A stretch of 64,000 nucleotides of DNA from V1-33 sp964523105 (GCA_964523105.1 CAZFZN010000011.1:119520-183519); one strand, 5' to 3'; positions 35,822-45,668 are shown, numbered from the stretch's first letter. Numbers and translations are program-made. The notes: a model not told the origin generated them from the sequence alone.

Positions 35822-38800
35822 ATGAAACCCATTCTGCACCCCGCGGTTTCGATCCTGCTCGCGGTGACGATTCCCTCCGGCGCGGCTCCGGTTCCGGTCG
35901 CGACGCCGCTCGCCCCAACCTCCCCCGCCGGAGAAAAGCTGTTCGAAGAACTGCAGCCGGCGCGGACCGGATTGAATTTCACCAATCCCATCGACCTCAG
36001 CCACCCGTGGAAATTCCTTTACGCTTCGTCCATGTCCACGGGCGGGGTGGCGATCGGCGACTTCGATTCCGACGGCCGTCCGGACATTTATCTGGTGAGC
36101 GGTCCGGCGAAAAACCGCCTCTACCGCCAGAAAGCGGTCATGGAATTCGAGGACGTGACCGCAAAGGCCGGCGTGGACGGCGGCGAGGCGTGGGGCACCG
36201 GCTGTGCCATGACCGACGTCAACGGCGACGGCCGGCCCGATTTGTACGTCTGCAATTATCTCACGCCGAACCAGCTCTTCATCAACAACGGCGACGGCAC
36301 CTTCACGGACCGTGCGAAGGAATTTCGCCTCGACCTCGCGGACGCCTCGCACACGCCGTCCTTCTGCGACTACGACGGTGACGGCGACCTAGATCTTTAT
36401 GTCCTGACAAACCGCTGGTACCGTCCCGGCGGCATCGGATTCCCGGAGGAGAAAACCCTGACGGCCGGCCCCGGCGGCAAACCGGTCATCCTCCCGCAGT
36501 GGGAGAAATACTACGACGTCGTGCAGACCGGCGACTCCCAGTACGTCACCCGCGTGGTCGGCCGTCCTGACTTTCTGATGCGCAACAACGGCGACGGCAC
36601 CTTCACCGACGTGACGAAGCAGTCCGGCATCGCGCACCGCGGCCACGGGCTCTCCGTGACTTGGTTCGACTGGAATGGCGACCACCGGCCGGATTTGTGG
36701 ATCGGCAACGATTTCGATGACGCCGACCGCCTCTACCGCAACATGGGCGACGGCACGTTCGCCGACGTCACGCTCCAGACGGTGACCTCGACGACGTGGT
36801 TTTCCATGGGCGCCGATTTCGGCGACGTGGACGGCGACGCGTGGCCGGATTTTTTCATCGCCGACATGGCGGGCTCCAATCACTTCAAGCAGAAGACGGC
36901 CATGGGCAACATGGGGAGCAACACGTGGTTCATGGAAAATGCCAATCCCGCGCAGCTCATGCGGAACTGTCTCTTCATGAACGCGCGCAACGGCCGCTTC
37001 ATGGAGGCGGGATTTCTCGCCGGCCTCGCGCGCACCAACTGGACATGGGCGGTGCGGCTCGCGGATCTGGACCTCGACGGACGCCCTGACGTTTATGTGC
37101 AGGCGGGCATGAGCCGGAATTTCAATGAGAAGGACGAGCCGCAGGCGCTGGTGCAGGACGCCTCCAAATCCCAGTGGGACCGCTACGAAAAATTGCCGCC
37201 CATGAAGGAGTCGTGTTATGCCTTCCGCAACGAGGGCGGGCTCAGGTTCACGAACGTTTCCAAAACATGGGGGCTGGACCACTTCGGCATGAGCTATGGC
37301 TGCGCCCTCGCCGACCTCGACGGCGACGGCGACACCGACATTGTCAGTGTGAGGCTCGACGAGCCCGCGGCCGTGCTGCGCAACAACTCTCAGGCCGCGA
37401 ACCGCATCGCGCTGGAGCTGCGCGGCGCCGGCGGCAACACCCGGGGCCTCGGCGCCATGATCCGCCTCACCGCCGCCTCCGGCGTGCAGACGGCACAGTT
37501 GACCCCCGTGCGCGGCTACCTCGGCCACGATCATCCGGGGCTCGTGTTCGGTCTCGGCCCTGACAAAACCGCGGCGCAACTGGAGATCATCTGGCCGGAC
37601 GGCAAAATGCAGCAGTTCGAGAACCTCGCGGCGGGCCGCAAATACACCATCACTGCAGCCGGGGACGCCCCCGCCGCTCCGCCGCCGCCCGCTCCTCCGG
37701 CCCCGCTTTTTGCCAGAACCGCCGGACTCGATGCCGCGCTGCACCGGCAGTTGAAATACGACGACTTTCAGCGCGAACCGCTGCTGCCCAACAGCATGTC
37801 GCAGTGGGGACCCGGCCAGGCGTGGGCCGATGTGGACGGCGACGGATTCGAGGACCTCTTCCTCGGCCAGGGCAAATCGGTGCCGCGCCGCATTTATCTC
37901 AACAAAGGCGGGAAACTGACGCCTGCACCCGCAGCGCTGCCGGACGGCGGAGCGGTGGATGACACCGGCGCGGTGTTCTTCGACGCGGACGGCGACGGCG
38001 ATCCTGACCTTTTCGTCGTCAGCGGCGGCGTGGCCTGCGCGGCCGGTGATCCCGGGCTGCAGGACCGGCTCTATCTGAACGACGGCAAAGGAAACTTCAC
38101 TCCCGCGCCGGCAGGGTCGCTGCCCGCGGAAACCGACAGCGGCGGCCCGGCGGCGGCCGCGGATTTCGACCGCGACGGCGATCTCGACCTCTTCGCCGGC
38201 GGCCGCTGCGTGCCCGGGGCCTATCCACTCCCGGCGCGCAGCCGCCTGCTGCGCAACGACGGCGGACGCTTCACGGACGCGACCGCAGAACTCGCGCCCG
38301 CGCTCGCTTCCCCCGGCATGGTCACCGGTGCGGTCTGGAGCGATCTCGACAACGACGGCTGGCTCGATCTCGCCCTCGGCATGGAGTGGGGCCCGGTGAG
38401 CGTCTTTCGCAACGACAAAGGCCGGCTTCTGCCGCACGAAGACAGTGAACTCGCCCTGCGCAGCGGCTGGTGGAACGGACTCGCCGCCGGCGACATCGAC
38501 GGCGACGGCGCCATCGACCTCGTAGCCACCAACTTCGGACTCAATACCAAGTACCACGCCACGCCCTCGCATCCGGTGATGATTTATTACGGCGACATGG
38601 ACGGCAGCGGAAACCGGCACATCGTCGAGGCCGAATGGGAGGGCGACACGCTCTTTCCCGTGCGCGGCCGGAGCTGCTCCTCCCAGGCCATGCCGTTCAT
38701 CAAAGACAAGTTCGGCACCTTCAAAGCCTTCGCCACCGCTTCCCTGCCCGCCATCTATCCGCCGCAGAAACTCGAAGCCGCGGAGAAATTTTCCGTCACC

Positions 38801-39463
38801 ACTCTTTCGTCAGGCATTTTCTGGAACGACGGACGCGGGAAGTTCACGTTCGAGGAACTGCCGTGGCAGGTGCAGACCGCTCCGGCTTTTGGCGCCGTCA
38901 TCACCGACACCGACGGCGACGGCCGGCCCGACGTGGTCATCGGCCAGAACTTCTCCCACGCCCAGGTGGAAACCCAGCGCATGGCCGGCGGACTCGGCGT
39001 GCTGTTGAAAAACGAAGGCGGACGCCGGCTGCGTCCGCTCTATCCCCGCGAAAGCGGCCTCTCTCTCGCCGGAGACGTCCGCAGTCTGGCCGTGGTGGAC
39101 CTCGACGCCGACCGCCGCGCCGACCTCTCCGTCGGCTTCAACAACGCGCCGGTGATGGGATTGCGCTCCGATCCGGCCTCGCCCGGCAGCGGGGGCGGTT
39201 CCGTCGCCGTCATGCTCAAAGGTAAACCCGGCAATCCGGCAGCCGTCGGAGCGCGGGTGACGATCACCGCGGAAGGACTGCCCGCCCAAACCGCCGAAGT
39301 CCAGGCCGGCGGAGGTTATCTCTCACAGGGGAGTCTCGCGCTGTATTTTGGCCTGGGCAAAAACCGGGAAGCCGCCAGCATCACCGTGCGCTGGCCGGAC
39401 GGAAAGGTGTCCGAATTCAAGCGCCCCGGAGCCCACCCGGCAGTGTTGCTGTCGCAGCCATGA
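35822..39463 (+). CDS. Secreted FG-GAP/VCBS propeller protein with duplicated ASPIC/UnbV domain
   Basis: The protein is 1213 residues with an N-terminal signal peptide (MKPILHPAVSILLAVTIPSG). It is built from repeated FG-GAP/VCBS blades with calcium-binding loops such as GDFDSDGRPDIYL, DVNGDGRPDLYV and DYDGDGDLDLYV, each paired with a NNGDGTFTD-type strand. The first propeller ends in an ASPIC/UnbV domain (GLVFGLGPDKTAAQLEIIWP). A second propeller begins near residue 650 (DVDGDGFEDLFLGQGKS) and ends in a second ASPIC domain (YFGLGKNREAASITVRWPDG). The chain is therefore a tandem duplication of one propeller-ASPIC unit. The family is thought to act in surface adhesion or binding. The ATG at 35822 is set by the signal peptide. 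Confidence 0.88.
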   Translation: MKPILHPAVSILLAVTIPSGAAPVPVATPLAPTSPAGEKLFEELQPARTGLNFTNPIDLSHPWKFLYASSMSTGGVAIGDFDSDGRPDIYLVSGPAKNRLYRQKAVMEFEDVTAKAGVDGGEAWGTGCAMTDVNGDGRPDLYVCNYLTPNQLFINNGDGTFTDRAKEFRLDLADASHTPSFCDYDGDGDLDLYVLTNRWYRPGGIGFPEEKTLTAGPGGKPVILPQWEKYYDVVQTGDSQYVTRVVGRPDFLMRNNGDGTFTDVTKQSGIAHRGHGLSVTWFDWNGDHRPDLWIGNDFDDADRLYRNMGDGTFADVTLQTVTSTTWFSMGADFGDVDGDAWPDFFIADMAGSNHFKQKTAMGNMGSNTWFMENANPAQLMRNCLFMNARNGRFMEAGFLAGLARTNWTWAVRLADLDLDGRPDVYVQAGMSRNFNEKDEPQALVQDASKSQWDRYEKLPPMKESCYAFRNEGGLRFTNVSKTWGLDHFGMSYGCALADLDGDGDTDIVSVRLDEPAAVLRNNSQAANRIALELRGAGGNTRGLGAMIRLTAASGVQTAQLTPVRGYLGHDHPGLVFGLGPDKTAAQLEIIWPDGKMQQFENLAAGRKYTITAAGDAPAAPPPPAPPAPLFARTAGLDAALHRQLKYDDFQREPLLPNSMSQWGPGQAWADVDGDGFEDLFLGQGKSVPRRIYLNKGGKLTPAPAALPDGGAVDDTGAVFFDADGDGDPDLFVVSGGVACAAGDPGLQDRLYLNDGKGNFTPAPAGSLPAETDSGGPAAAADFDRDGDLDLFAGGRCVPGAYPLPARSRLLRNDGGRFTDATAELAPALASPGMVTGAVWSDLDNDGWLDLALGMEWGPVSVFRNDKGRLLPHEDSELALRSGWWNGLAAGDIDGDGAIDLVATNFGLNTKYHATPSHPVMIYYGDMDGSGNRHIVEAEWEGDTLFPVRGRSCSSQAMPFIKDKFGTFKAFATASLPAIYPPQKLEAAEKFSVTTLSSGIFWNDGRGKFTFEELPWQVQTAPAFGAVITDTDGDGRPDVVIGQNFSHAQVETQRMAGGLGVLLKNEGGRRLRPLYPRESGLSLAGDVRSLAVVDLDADRRADLSVGFNNAPVMGLRSDPASPGSGGGSVAVMLKGKPGNPAAVGARVTITAEGLPAQTAEVQAGGGYLSQGSLALYFGLGKNREAASITVRWPDGKVSEFKRPGAHPAVLLSQP

Positions 39464-39522
39464 ATCGGTGAGGCTCCCCAGGGGCGAAATAGGGGATTCG
39501 CCTAAATTTGTGAGAGCGGGGT

Positions 39523-39528
39523 TATAAT
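39523..39528 (+). promoter_or_regulatory. Candidate -10 element upstream of the LamG/PA14-like gene
   Basis: TATAAT lies 136 bp before the start at 39664 in a GC-rich setting, where a chance perfect match is less likely. No good TTGACA-like -35 lies 16-18 bp upstream, so the assignment is weak. Confidence 0.28.
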
Positions 39529-39663
39529 CTTGATGTTCAGGGCGCCTTTATCGCATCCTCGCGTCGCTAATTGAAAAAATCCGCGCACGGGCGACCGGGA
39601 GCAGTTCCTTCGGCGGAACCGCTCCGGGAGCCGGTGCTGAAAGCAACCACCCCAACCCGCCCT

Positions 39664-42600
39664 ATGAAATTCAACCCCGCCAAGTCCTCGCTGCGAACGC
39701 TCTCCGTTGCCGCGGCGCTGCTCTGCGGCGCCGGCCTCGCCAACGCCGCGCTCACGCTGAAATACAACTTCGAAAACGTCATCGGCACCGATGTTCCCAA
39801 CCTTGCCCCCGGCGCCACGATCAACGGCACTCTCGTCAACGGCAACGGCGGGGGCACGGTGGCCATCCAGGACGGCCCCTCGGTTCTGGTCGGGGGCACC
39901 AACTATCCGCTGGGCAAAGTCTGCAACTTCGCCGCAGGCGCCTACAATGACGGATGGTCCACGGTGGATGCCCCCTATGTGAACACGAATGCCGCGCAAA
40001 GCGTCTGGGGGATCGCAGGCAATGGCCCTTACACAGTGATGTGCTGGGCGAAGTTCAACAATCAGACCGGGGATAACATGATCTTTGGAACCCAAACACC
40101 CGCGGGAGGCGGTGAGGCGCTGCACCTCGGGGCGCGGGACAGCCGCCACTGGAGCGGGCACTGGGGGGACGATGTCGAGGGCACCAATATCGCCACCGAC
40201 ACCGCCAACTGGCACCATCTCACCTGGACCAATGATGCCAGCAACAACCAGCAGATCTATCTCGACGGCGTCCTCATGACGGGCACCGCGGGCGCTGGCA
40301 TTGCGGGCGGAGGCGCCGGCGGCATGAGCAGTGCCTCTCCTCTGGCGATCGGCACTTCCAACAACGGCGGCAGTTTCAACGGCCTGGTGGACGAAGTGAA
40401 GGTCTTCAATTCCCTGCTCACCCCCGCCGAGATCAACGCCGAGCGCATTCCCACGCTCGTCAATCCGGACATTTCCATCAGTTCCCTCACCGGCAACGCC
40501 GCCGGCGCCGGTTTTGTCGCCAGCCTCGTCCTGCGGGACGGCACCTCCCCCGGGCGTGAAGTGGTCACCGCCTCCATCACCAGTGTGACCTTCAACGGCG
40601 CCGCCGCGGCCTCGTTCAGCGCCGTCAAGACGGATAACCTGACCACCATCACGGCCACCCTCGACGGGCCTTACAATCCCGGCGCCTTCGTTTACAACGT
40701 CAGGGTGCAGGGCACCGACGCCGGAGCGGTCGCCTACGATCTCAATCAAAATCTCGCCGGCCCGATTCTGCCCCAGGTCGCGGTCATTGCCGCCAATTCA
40801 CCGTTCAGCGCCACGCCCTCGCTGCCCTGGGCGGTGCGCGAATACGCCACCACCGCTGCCAACGGCACGGCCGCCATGGGCGTCATCCTGACCAATACAC
40901 CGCCGTTTACCGACCACGAGACCCCGGTCATCAATTTCAATGACCCGGAAGCCCCCGGTACTCTCGGCGATTTCAACAATGACCTTCCCTTCCCCGGCGG
41001 CACCGCCGCAGACGACAACCACATCATCCTCGGCAAGGCGAAACTCGAGATTCCCGCCGCCGGGACTTATTCCTTCAACTTCCGCACGGACGATGGCTGC
41101 GGCCTGAAGATCGAAGGCGCCAACTGCACCGGCGCCTACGGAGTCGTCAAAGACCCGTCGGACTCCTCCTTCGTCTTCAACGAAAGTGCCACCAGCGCCC
41201 GCGCCGCGTTTTCCTTCCCGGCAGCGGGCACCTATGACGTCGCCTTCATCAGCTTCGACAGCGGCGGCGGCGGTTCCGCGGAGTTGAGCTGGGCGGCCGG
41301 GGCTGTCACCGCCAATGACGAACGTCAGCTGGCATGGAGCCTCATGGGCAACACCGCCCACCCCAGCGTCCTGCCGACCACTTCGGCCTTCCCGGCGAAT
41401 CTCCCCGGGCCCATCGGCGCCGGCGGCAACTGGGGCATCCGCACTTATCAAACCGCGGGCTACGAGAATGTGGACAACCTCGCCCAAACCATGGACTTCC
41501 TCACCAAACCGTCCGTCGCGGCGTGGGCTCCCGGTTATCCCATGATCGATGTCAGCCGCACCTCGTGGAGGAGCGTGGGCGTGGACGGGCTCTCCATCGA
41601 TTCCCTCACCACGCCGCAGTTCGCCATCCCGGCGGGCGCCGGCGCTGCCCAGTTGACGCTGGTGCACCGCCACGGCTTTGAAGGGGGACTGTGGGACGGC
41701 GGCATCATCGAATACTCCATCAACGGCGGGGCCTTCACCTATCTGGACCCCGGGGCCTTCACCCAAAACGGCTATACCGGGGCGATTGTAGGCACTTCGC
41801 TCCTTGGAACGACGGCCTTCACCGAGAACTCCGCCGGTTACAGTTCCGGTGCACTCATTACCTCGCTCGCGAACATTCCGGGGGTCAGCCCCGGCGATAA
41901 CCTGCAACTGCGCCTCACGGCGGGCTACGACGAATGCTGCCTCGGCGGCGTCCCGGCATGGGAAGTCACGAGACTGCAGGTTCAGTGGGGCGGCACCAGC
42001 GTCTTTGACAGTGAACTCTCCCCCACCGATGACGGCGGACTCGTGGGTTCCGGCTCGTGGGTCTTCGACCCCGGCGGAACCGTCACTACTCGCACGGGAG
42101 TCGTGGACACCCTGTCCCCGGCGCTCGTTTACAGAGACCCCGAGACCAACGGAGAGGGTGGAGTCGTGACGAACGCCCAGCCGTTCCCCGGCAATACCGG
42201 CGGCGACGACGACCGGATCGTCACCATCGCCAAGTGCCGCATCGATGTCGCCGCCGCCGGGGACTACACCTTCAACGATCAGAGCGACGATGGCTTCTTC
42301 CTCCGCATCACGGGAGTCGGCCTTCCGAACCCCGTCTTCCGCACCGTCACGGGCGGCGGCACACGCACCATGTCCGCACCCAATGAAATCTACTTCCCCA
42401 CCGGGACCGGCAATGCCGACACCCGCGGCGTCACCTATCTTGAAGCCGGCCAGTACGACGTGACCTACGTCAACTGGGAGGGCGGCGGCGGATTCTTCTA
42501 TCAACTGACGATGGCCGCCGGCGTGCATCTCACCAACGCCAGCACCAACGACTGGGTGCCTGTCGGCCACACCGCGAGTAACGCCCTGCTGGTCCAGCCG

Positions 42601-43512
42601 TCCATGGAAAGCCCGTGGGACGTCCAGGCGTCCTTCGCCAACGTGCCGGGCATGGACAACCTCGCCACAGCGGAGGCGGCCCTCTTCGGGCTGGGTGCCA
42701 CGCAATACAACACCATCAACTTCACCGATCCTGAAACCAATGGCGCCGGCCCTGGAAGCATTGGGGGAGACGATCCCTGGCCCAACAACGTCGCCGGGGT
42801 GGATGACAACAACTACGCCATCGGAGGCAACGGTTACCTCCACATCGAACAGGAGGGCTGGTACCTTCTCGGATTCCGGGGCGACGACGGCAGCCGCCTC
42901 GTCGTCCAGGGCGCCAGTTTCTCGCGCATCTTGCAAAACAGCACCGGAGCCGCCGTCATCTCCAGCTTCGCCCCCGGAAGCAATAACGCGCTCGTCGCCG
43001 ACGTGGACACCGGAGACAGCTTCACCACCGGCCTCATCTACCTCGTGCCGGATGACTATCCGATCAGTGTGCTGTTCTATGAACAGGGCGGCGGTTCGTT
43101 CTTCGAGGTCACCGGATCCGCCTACTCGGCCGCTCCCATCAGCCCGAATAAAACGACCAGTCTCGTCCTCCTCCGCTACGATCCCAGCTATCCCGCAGGC
43201 ATCCCGACATTCACTCCGGACAATGTCAGCGGATTCCCGCTCGTGGCCCAGCCGCCTTCCGCCGACCTCAGCGGCGGCTTCAGCAGCTACGGGTTCGTCA
43301 CCGGCAACTCCTACTCCTTCACCTTCCCCACCACTGAGGGAAGAGCCTATGCGCTGGAGTACAGCTTCGATCTGGTCACATGGTATCGGGCCGCCGCCGG
43401 CTTCGCCGGTGCGGGCAGCCGCACCACCTTCAGCGGACTGCTCAGTGATCTGAACCCGCCGGTCAACTCCGGCACCTCCCGACTCCAGTGGCGCGCACGC
43501 AATGCGAATTGA
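39664..43512 (+). CDS. Giant secreted LamG-domain protein with three PA14-like modules
   Basis: The protein is 1282 residues and exported; the signal peptide is in MKFNPAKSSLRTLSVAAALL and the following LCGAGLANA. A LamG/concanavalin-like domain occupies about residues 30-260 (YTVMCWAKFN, LVDEVKVFNSLLTPAEI). Three similar modules follow near residues 420-570, 818-960 and 1015-1160. Each opens with a DPE element (NFNDPEAPG, YRDPETNGE, NFTDPETNG). It continues with PFP or PWP and a DD, then a GxYxFxxxxDDG strand pair, and closes with a GGG-rich strand such as YDVTYVNWEGGGGFF. This matches the PA14 pattern. The C-terminus has the verrucomicrobial SFDLVTWYRAA module. The role is probably carbohydrate binding at the surface. 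Confidence 0.82.
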   Translation: MKFNPAKSSLRTLSVAAALLCGAGLANAALTLKYNFENVIGTDVPNLAPGATINGTLVNGNGGGTVAIQDGPSVLVGGTNYPLGKVCNFAAGAYNDGWSTVDAPYVNTNAAQSVWGIAGNGPYTVMCWAKFNNQTGDNMIFGTQTPAGGGEALHLGARDSRHWSGHWGDDVEGTNIATDTANWHHLTWTNDASNNQQIYLDGVLMTGTAGAGIAGGGAGGMSSASPLAIGTSNNGGSFNGLVDEVKVFNSLLTPAEINAERIPTLVNPDISISSLTGNAAGAGFVASLVLRDGTSPGREVVTASITSVTFNGAAAASFSAVKTDNLTTITATLDGPYNPGAFVYNVRVQGTDAGAVAYDLNQNLAGPILPQVAVIAANSPFSATPSLPWAVREYATTAANGTAAMGVILTNTPPFTDHETPVINFNDPEAPGTLGDFNNDLPFPGGTAADDNHIILGKAKLEIPAAGTYSFNFRTDDGCGLKIEGANCTGAYGVVKDPSDSSFVFNESATSARAAFSFPAAGTYDVAFISFDSGGGGSAELSWAAGAVTANDERQLAWSLMGNTAHPSVLPTTSAFPANLPGPIGAGGNWGIRTYQTAGYENVDNLAQTMDFLTKPSVAAWAPGYPMIDVSRTSWRSVGVDGLSIDSLTTPQFAIPAGAGAAQLTLVHRHGFEGGLWDGGIIEYSINGGAFTYLDPGAFTQNGYTGAIVGTSLLGTTAFTENSAGYSSGALITSLANIPGVSPGDNLQLRLTAGYDECCLGGVPAWEVTRLQVQWGGTSVFDSELSPTDDGGLVGSGSWVFDPGGTVTTRTGVVDTLSPALVYRDPETNGEGGVVTNAQPFPGNTGGDDDRIVTIAKCRIDVAAAGDYTFNDQSDDGFFLRITGVGLPNPVFRTVTGGGTRTMSAPNEIYFPTGTGNADTRGVTYLEAGQYDVTYVNWEGGGGFFYQLTMAAGVHLTNASTNDWVPVGHTASNALLVQPSMESPWDVQASFANVPGMDNLATAEAALFGLGATQYNTINFTDPETNGAGPGSIGGDDPWPNNVAGVDDNNYAIGGNGYLHIEQEGWYLLGFRGDDGSRLVVQGASFSRILQNSTGAAVISSFAPGSNNALVADVDTGDSFTTGLIYLVPDDYPISVLFYEQGGGSFFEVTGSAYSAAPISPNKTTSLVLLRYDPSYPAGIPTFTPDNVSGFPLVAQPPSADLSGGFSSYGFVTGNSYSFTFPTTEGRAYALEYSFDLVTWYRAAAGFAGAGSRTTFSGLLSDLNPPVNSGTSRLQWRARNAN

Positions 43513-43569
43513 AATCACCTGATTCGCCGCGCGGTCCGCAACCCTTCAGGATTCGCCGCTGAAACCCGA

Positions 43570-43605
43570 ACGCCCCGCCGGCTCCACAACCGGCGGGGCG
43601 TTTTT
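43570..43605 (+). terminator. Strong rho-independent terminator
   Basis: A perfect 12-bp stem (ACGCCCCGCCGG with CCGGCGGGGCGT) encloses an 8-base loop and is followed by a run of T from 43601. It lies 58 bp after the LamG/PA14-like gene and should end its transcript. Confidence 0.9.
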
Positions 43606-43697
43606 CTGTCCGCGGACGACGGAAGTCCCGTAACGGAAGCCCGAAAGAAGGGGAACCGCCGAAGGACGTTTTCGTGAGGAGGAGCTCGAACACGGGA

Positions 43698-43822
43698 GCA
43701 CCACAGATGAACACTGATAAACACGGATTTACGCATGAATTCGGATTCGCCCGGGGAAGGTTCAATCACGTAATCACAACCTGCTGAGCATCCGGGTTCA
43801 TCCGAGTCCATCCGTGGTTCTG
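43698..43822. repeat. Inverted pair of the dispersed CCACAGATG element, copy B
   Basis: Left arm about 43698-43737 carries CCACAGATGAACACTGATAA and then ACACGGATT. Right arm about 43789-43822 carries GTCCATCCGTGGTTCTG and its upstream extension, in inverse orientation. It lies between the terminator and the SHD1-hydrolase gene, so the 384-bp gap 43513-43896 holds the terminator and this element but no gene. Confidence 0.75.
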
Positions 43823-43896
43823 TTTCCTCTTTAGCCTAACTGCACTATGCCGCCGCAATGTTTCCCGCGAAACTTTTCTCCCATCCCGATGCATTC

Positions 43897-45219
43897 ATGA
43901 AGACCCTGCTTCTGACTATCAAACGCGCCCTGCGGTGCCGGCTGTTTGCCCTCTGCCTCGCCGGCGGCGCGACGACGGCGACCGCAGAAACGGATGCCGC
44001 ATGGCGTTCCTGGAAAAGCGCGGCCGGCACCGCCATCGAAGCCCGGCTCGTCTCCTCAAACGCCACTGAAGTGGTCCTCGAAAAGCGGGATGGCAGGAAG
44101 ATCACCGTCAAGCTCGCGCAATTGTCGGCGGAGGACCGCGCCTTTGTCTCGAAAAACACCGCGCCGGCTCCGCAGGCGAAGACCGGTGAAAAGACGATCC
44201 CTGGACTCGACGCCGTGCCCGGCACGGTCTCCGGAGAAATCGCCTGTGCGACTTCCCCGCAGTGGACTTACCGGGTCTATCTTCCGAAGGAATTCCATAC
44301 CGGAGCGTTGTGGCCCGTTTGTTTTGTTCTGGATCCCGGCGGCGGATCGGCCAAAACCCTCGAACGCTACCTCCCCGCGGCGGAGCACCTGGGCGTCATC
44401 CTGACGGTTTCGATCCAGGCGAGGAACGAGTTCCCGCAGGGGGAGGAAGCTGTGTTCGCCATGGTCAAAGATGTCAGTGGCAAGCTTCCGGTGCTGCCCG
44501 GTCTGGCCATTGCTTCGGGGATGTCCGGCGGCACCCGGAGGGCCTACCTGCTGGCAGAAACGGAAAAGAACATCGGCGGCATCCTCGCCTGTGGCGCCGG
44601 GAACGGAGTCTATCCCGGAGGATCCATAGCCGCCTTCCGCCAGGCTGAATTGCGGCGCGGCACCGTGGTCTGCGGCATTTTTGGCACGAACGATTACAAC
44701 CGGCGCGAGGGCGTCCGCACGCACCGGGATTATAAGAAAGACTCCCGGCTCATTTGGTTTCCCGGGAACCATGACTGGGCTCCCGCGGACCTGATCACGG
44801 AAGGGATGGCTCATGTCCTGGGCGAAATGCTCAGCCGCAAAAAAGATCCGGCCCTCGACAGCCTGCGCACGGAGTTCGCCCGGCGACAACTGACCCTGGC
44901 CCAATCCGTCAGGGAAACCACCCCGTGGACCAGCCTGCGGTGGGCGAACTACCTGGCGAAATTTCCCGGCGGCGCGAAGTCACAGTCCGATGCCAAAGCC
45001 CTCGCGGCGGAACTGGCGAAGAATCCCGAAGCGATCCGCGCCCTGAAGGCGGAGGGCGAAATCGAGGAATTCGCGGACAAATACTTCTCCGACGGAAAAA
45101 CCGACGCGGACAAAACGCCGGATGAACAGCGGGCCAAAGCGGCGGAGCGCCGCGCGGAATCGTTCCCGGGGCTCCCCCATGCCGAACTGCTCAAACGGCT
45201 GGGAGGACCGGCAAACTGA
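43897..45219 (+). CDS. Secreted alpha/beta-hydrolase with N-terminal SHD1 domain
   Basis: This is a 440-residue exported protein. After the signal peptide (in MKTLLLTIKRALRCRLFALC) a short SLA1-homology-domain-1-like module is seen (WRSWKSAAGTAIEARLV and DGRKITVKLAQLSAEDRAFV), a module common in PVC secreted proteins. The rest is an alpha/beta-hydrolase resembling feruloyl-esterase or PHB-depolymerase-type enzymes. It has YRVYLPKEFHTGALWPVCFV, a GxSxG-type nucleophile in ASGMSGGTRR, and a late PGNHDWAP that may supply the catalytic histidine. The C-terminal 100 residues are helical and charged. The ATG at 43897 is set by the signal peptide; a start at 43858 is less likely. Confidence 0.75.
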   Translation: MKTLLLTIKRALRCRLFALCLAGGATTATAETDAAWRSWKSAAGTAIEARLVSSNATEVVLEKRDGRKITVKLAQLSAEDRAFVSKNTAPAPQAKTGEKTIPGLDAVPGTVSGEIACATSPQWTYRVYLPKEFHTGALWPVCFVLDPGGGSAKTLERYLPAAEHLGVILTVSIQARNEFPQGEEAVFAMVKDVSGKLPVLPGLAIASGMSGGTRRAYLLAETEKNIGGILACGAGNGVYPGGSIAAFRQAELRRGTVVCGIFGTNDYNRREGVRTHRDYKKDSRLIWFPGNHDWAPADLITEGMAHVLGEMLSRKKDPALDSLRTEFARRQLTLAQSVRETTPWTSLRWANYLAKFPGGAKSQSDAKALAAELAKNPEAIRALKAEGEIEEFADKYFSDGKTDADKTPDEQRAKAAERRAESFPGLPHAELLKRLGGPAN

Positions 45220-45287
45220 AGCTTCGGCAAAAAGTGAGGCCCACGAGGATGAGGTGGACAGGCTGACGCACTGGAGCCGCAAGGAGG

Positions 45288-45388
45288 GGCGACATTCCTG
45301 TCGCCCATTGTCCCACCGCGCCCCCGGCGCCACTCTGCTTCGCGAGCCGGGTCTCCTTTGGAACCGCGACGGCGACAGGAATGTCGCC
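45288..45388. repeat. Two inverted 18-bp GGCGACA hairpin repeats (REP-like)
   Basis: GGCGACATTCCTGTCGCC at 45288-45305 and its exact reverse complement GGCGACAGGAATGTCGCC at 45371-45388 lie 65 bp apart. Each copy is itself a 7-bp hairpin around 4 bases. Both sit in the gap after the SHD1-hydrolase gene. They look like a REP-type element with inverted partner. Confidence 0.75.
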
Positions 45389-45591
45389 GCTCCATAATTT
45401 CCGCGCGCGATGACCTAACCACATGGTCCGCCGGGGGCCTCGTTCTCCACAGCCGCATGGATCACCCCGACGGCAGTGCGCAGGTTGTCTTCCGCAGCAC
45501 CGCACCGCCGCCAGAGCCGCGGAGGCCCGCAGGTTCCATCGCGTACGTGTGGACCGCGTGCCGTGAGGCGGGCGGAAACAGAATCCCGGAG

Positions 45592-45667
45592 CGGAGCGCG
45601 GAGTTGCACTCCGCCCCGGCTTCTTGAGCAAATGAAAGCCCCCCGCGGAGTGCAACTCCGCGCTCCG
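45592..45667. repeat. Perfect 23-bp inverted repeat just past the ThuA-fusion stop
   Basis: The left arm at 45592-45614 reads CGGAGCGCGGAGTTGCACTC then CGC, and the right arm at 45645-45667 is its exact reverse complement. Thirty bases separate them. The right arm ends one base before the TAA of the minus-strand gene at 45669, so transcripts from that gene can form this hairpin and may end there. Each arm also has an internal GCGGAGT...ACTCCGC palindrome. The 449-bp gap 45220-45668 holds this and the GGCGACA repeats but no gene. Confidence 0.75.
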
Positions 45668-45668
45668 T

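Noticed and set aside
36389..38620. 743-codon open frame on the minus strand
   Set aside because: It is antisense to the FG-GAP propellers; the apparent repeats are mirror images of the calcium-binding loops.
40798..43518. 906-codon open frame on the minus strand
   Set aside because: It is antisense to the LamG/PA14-like gene, whose modules are clear, and has low-complexity composition.
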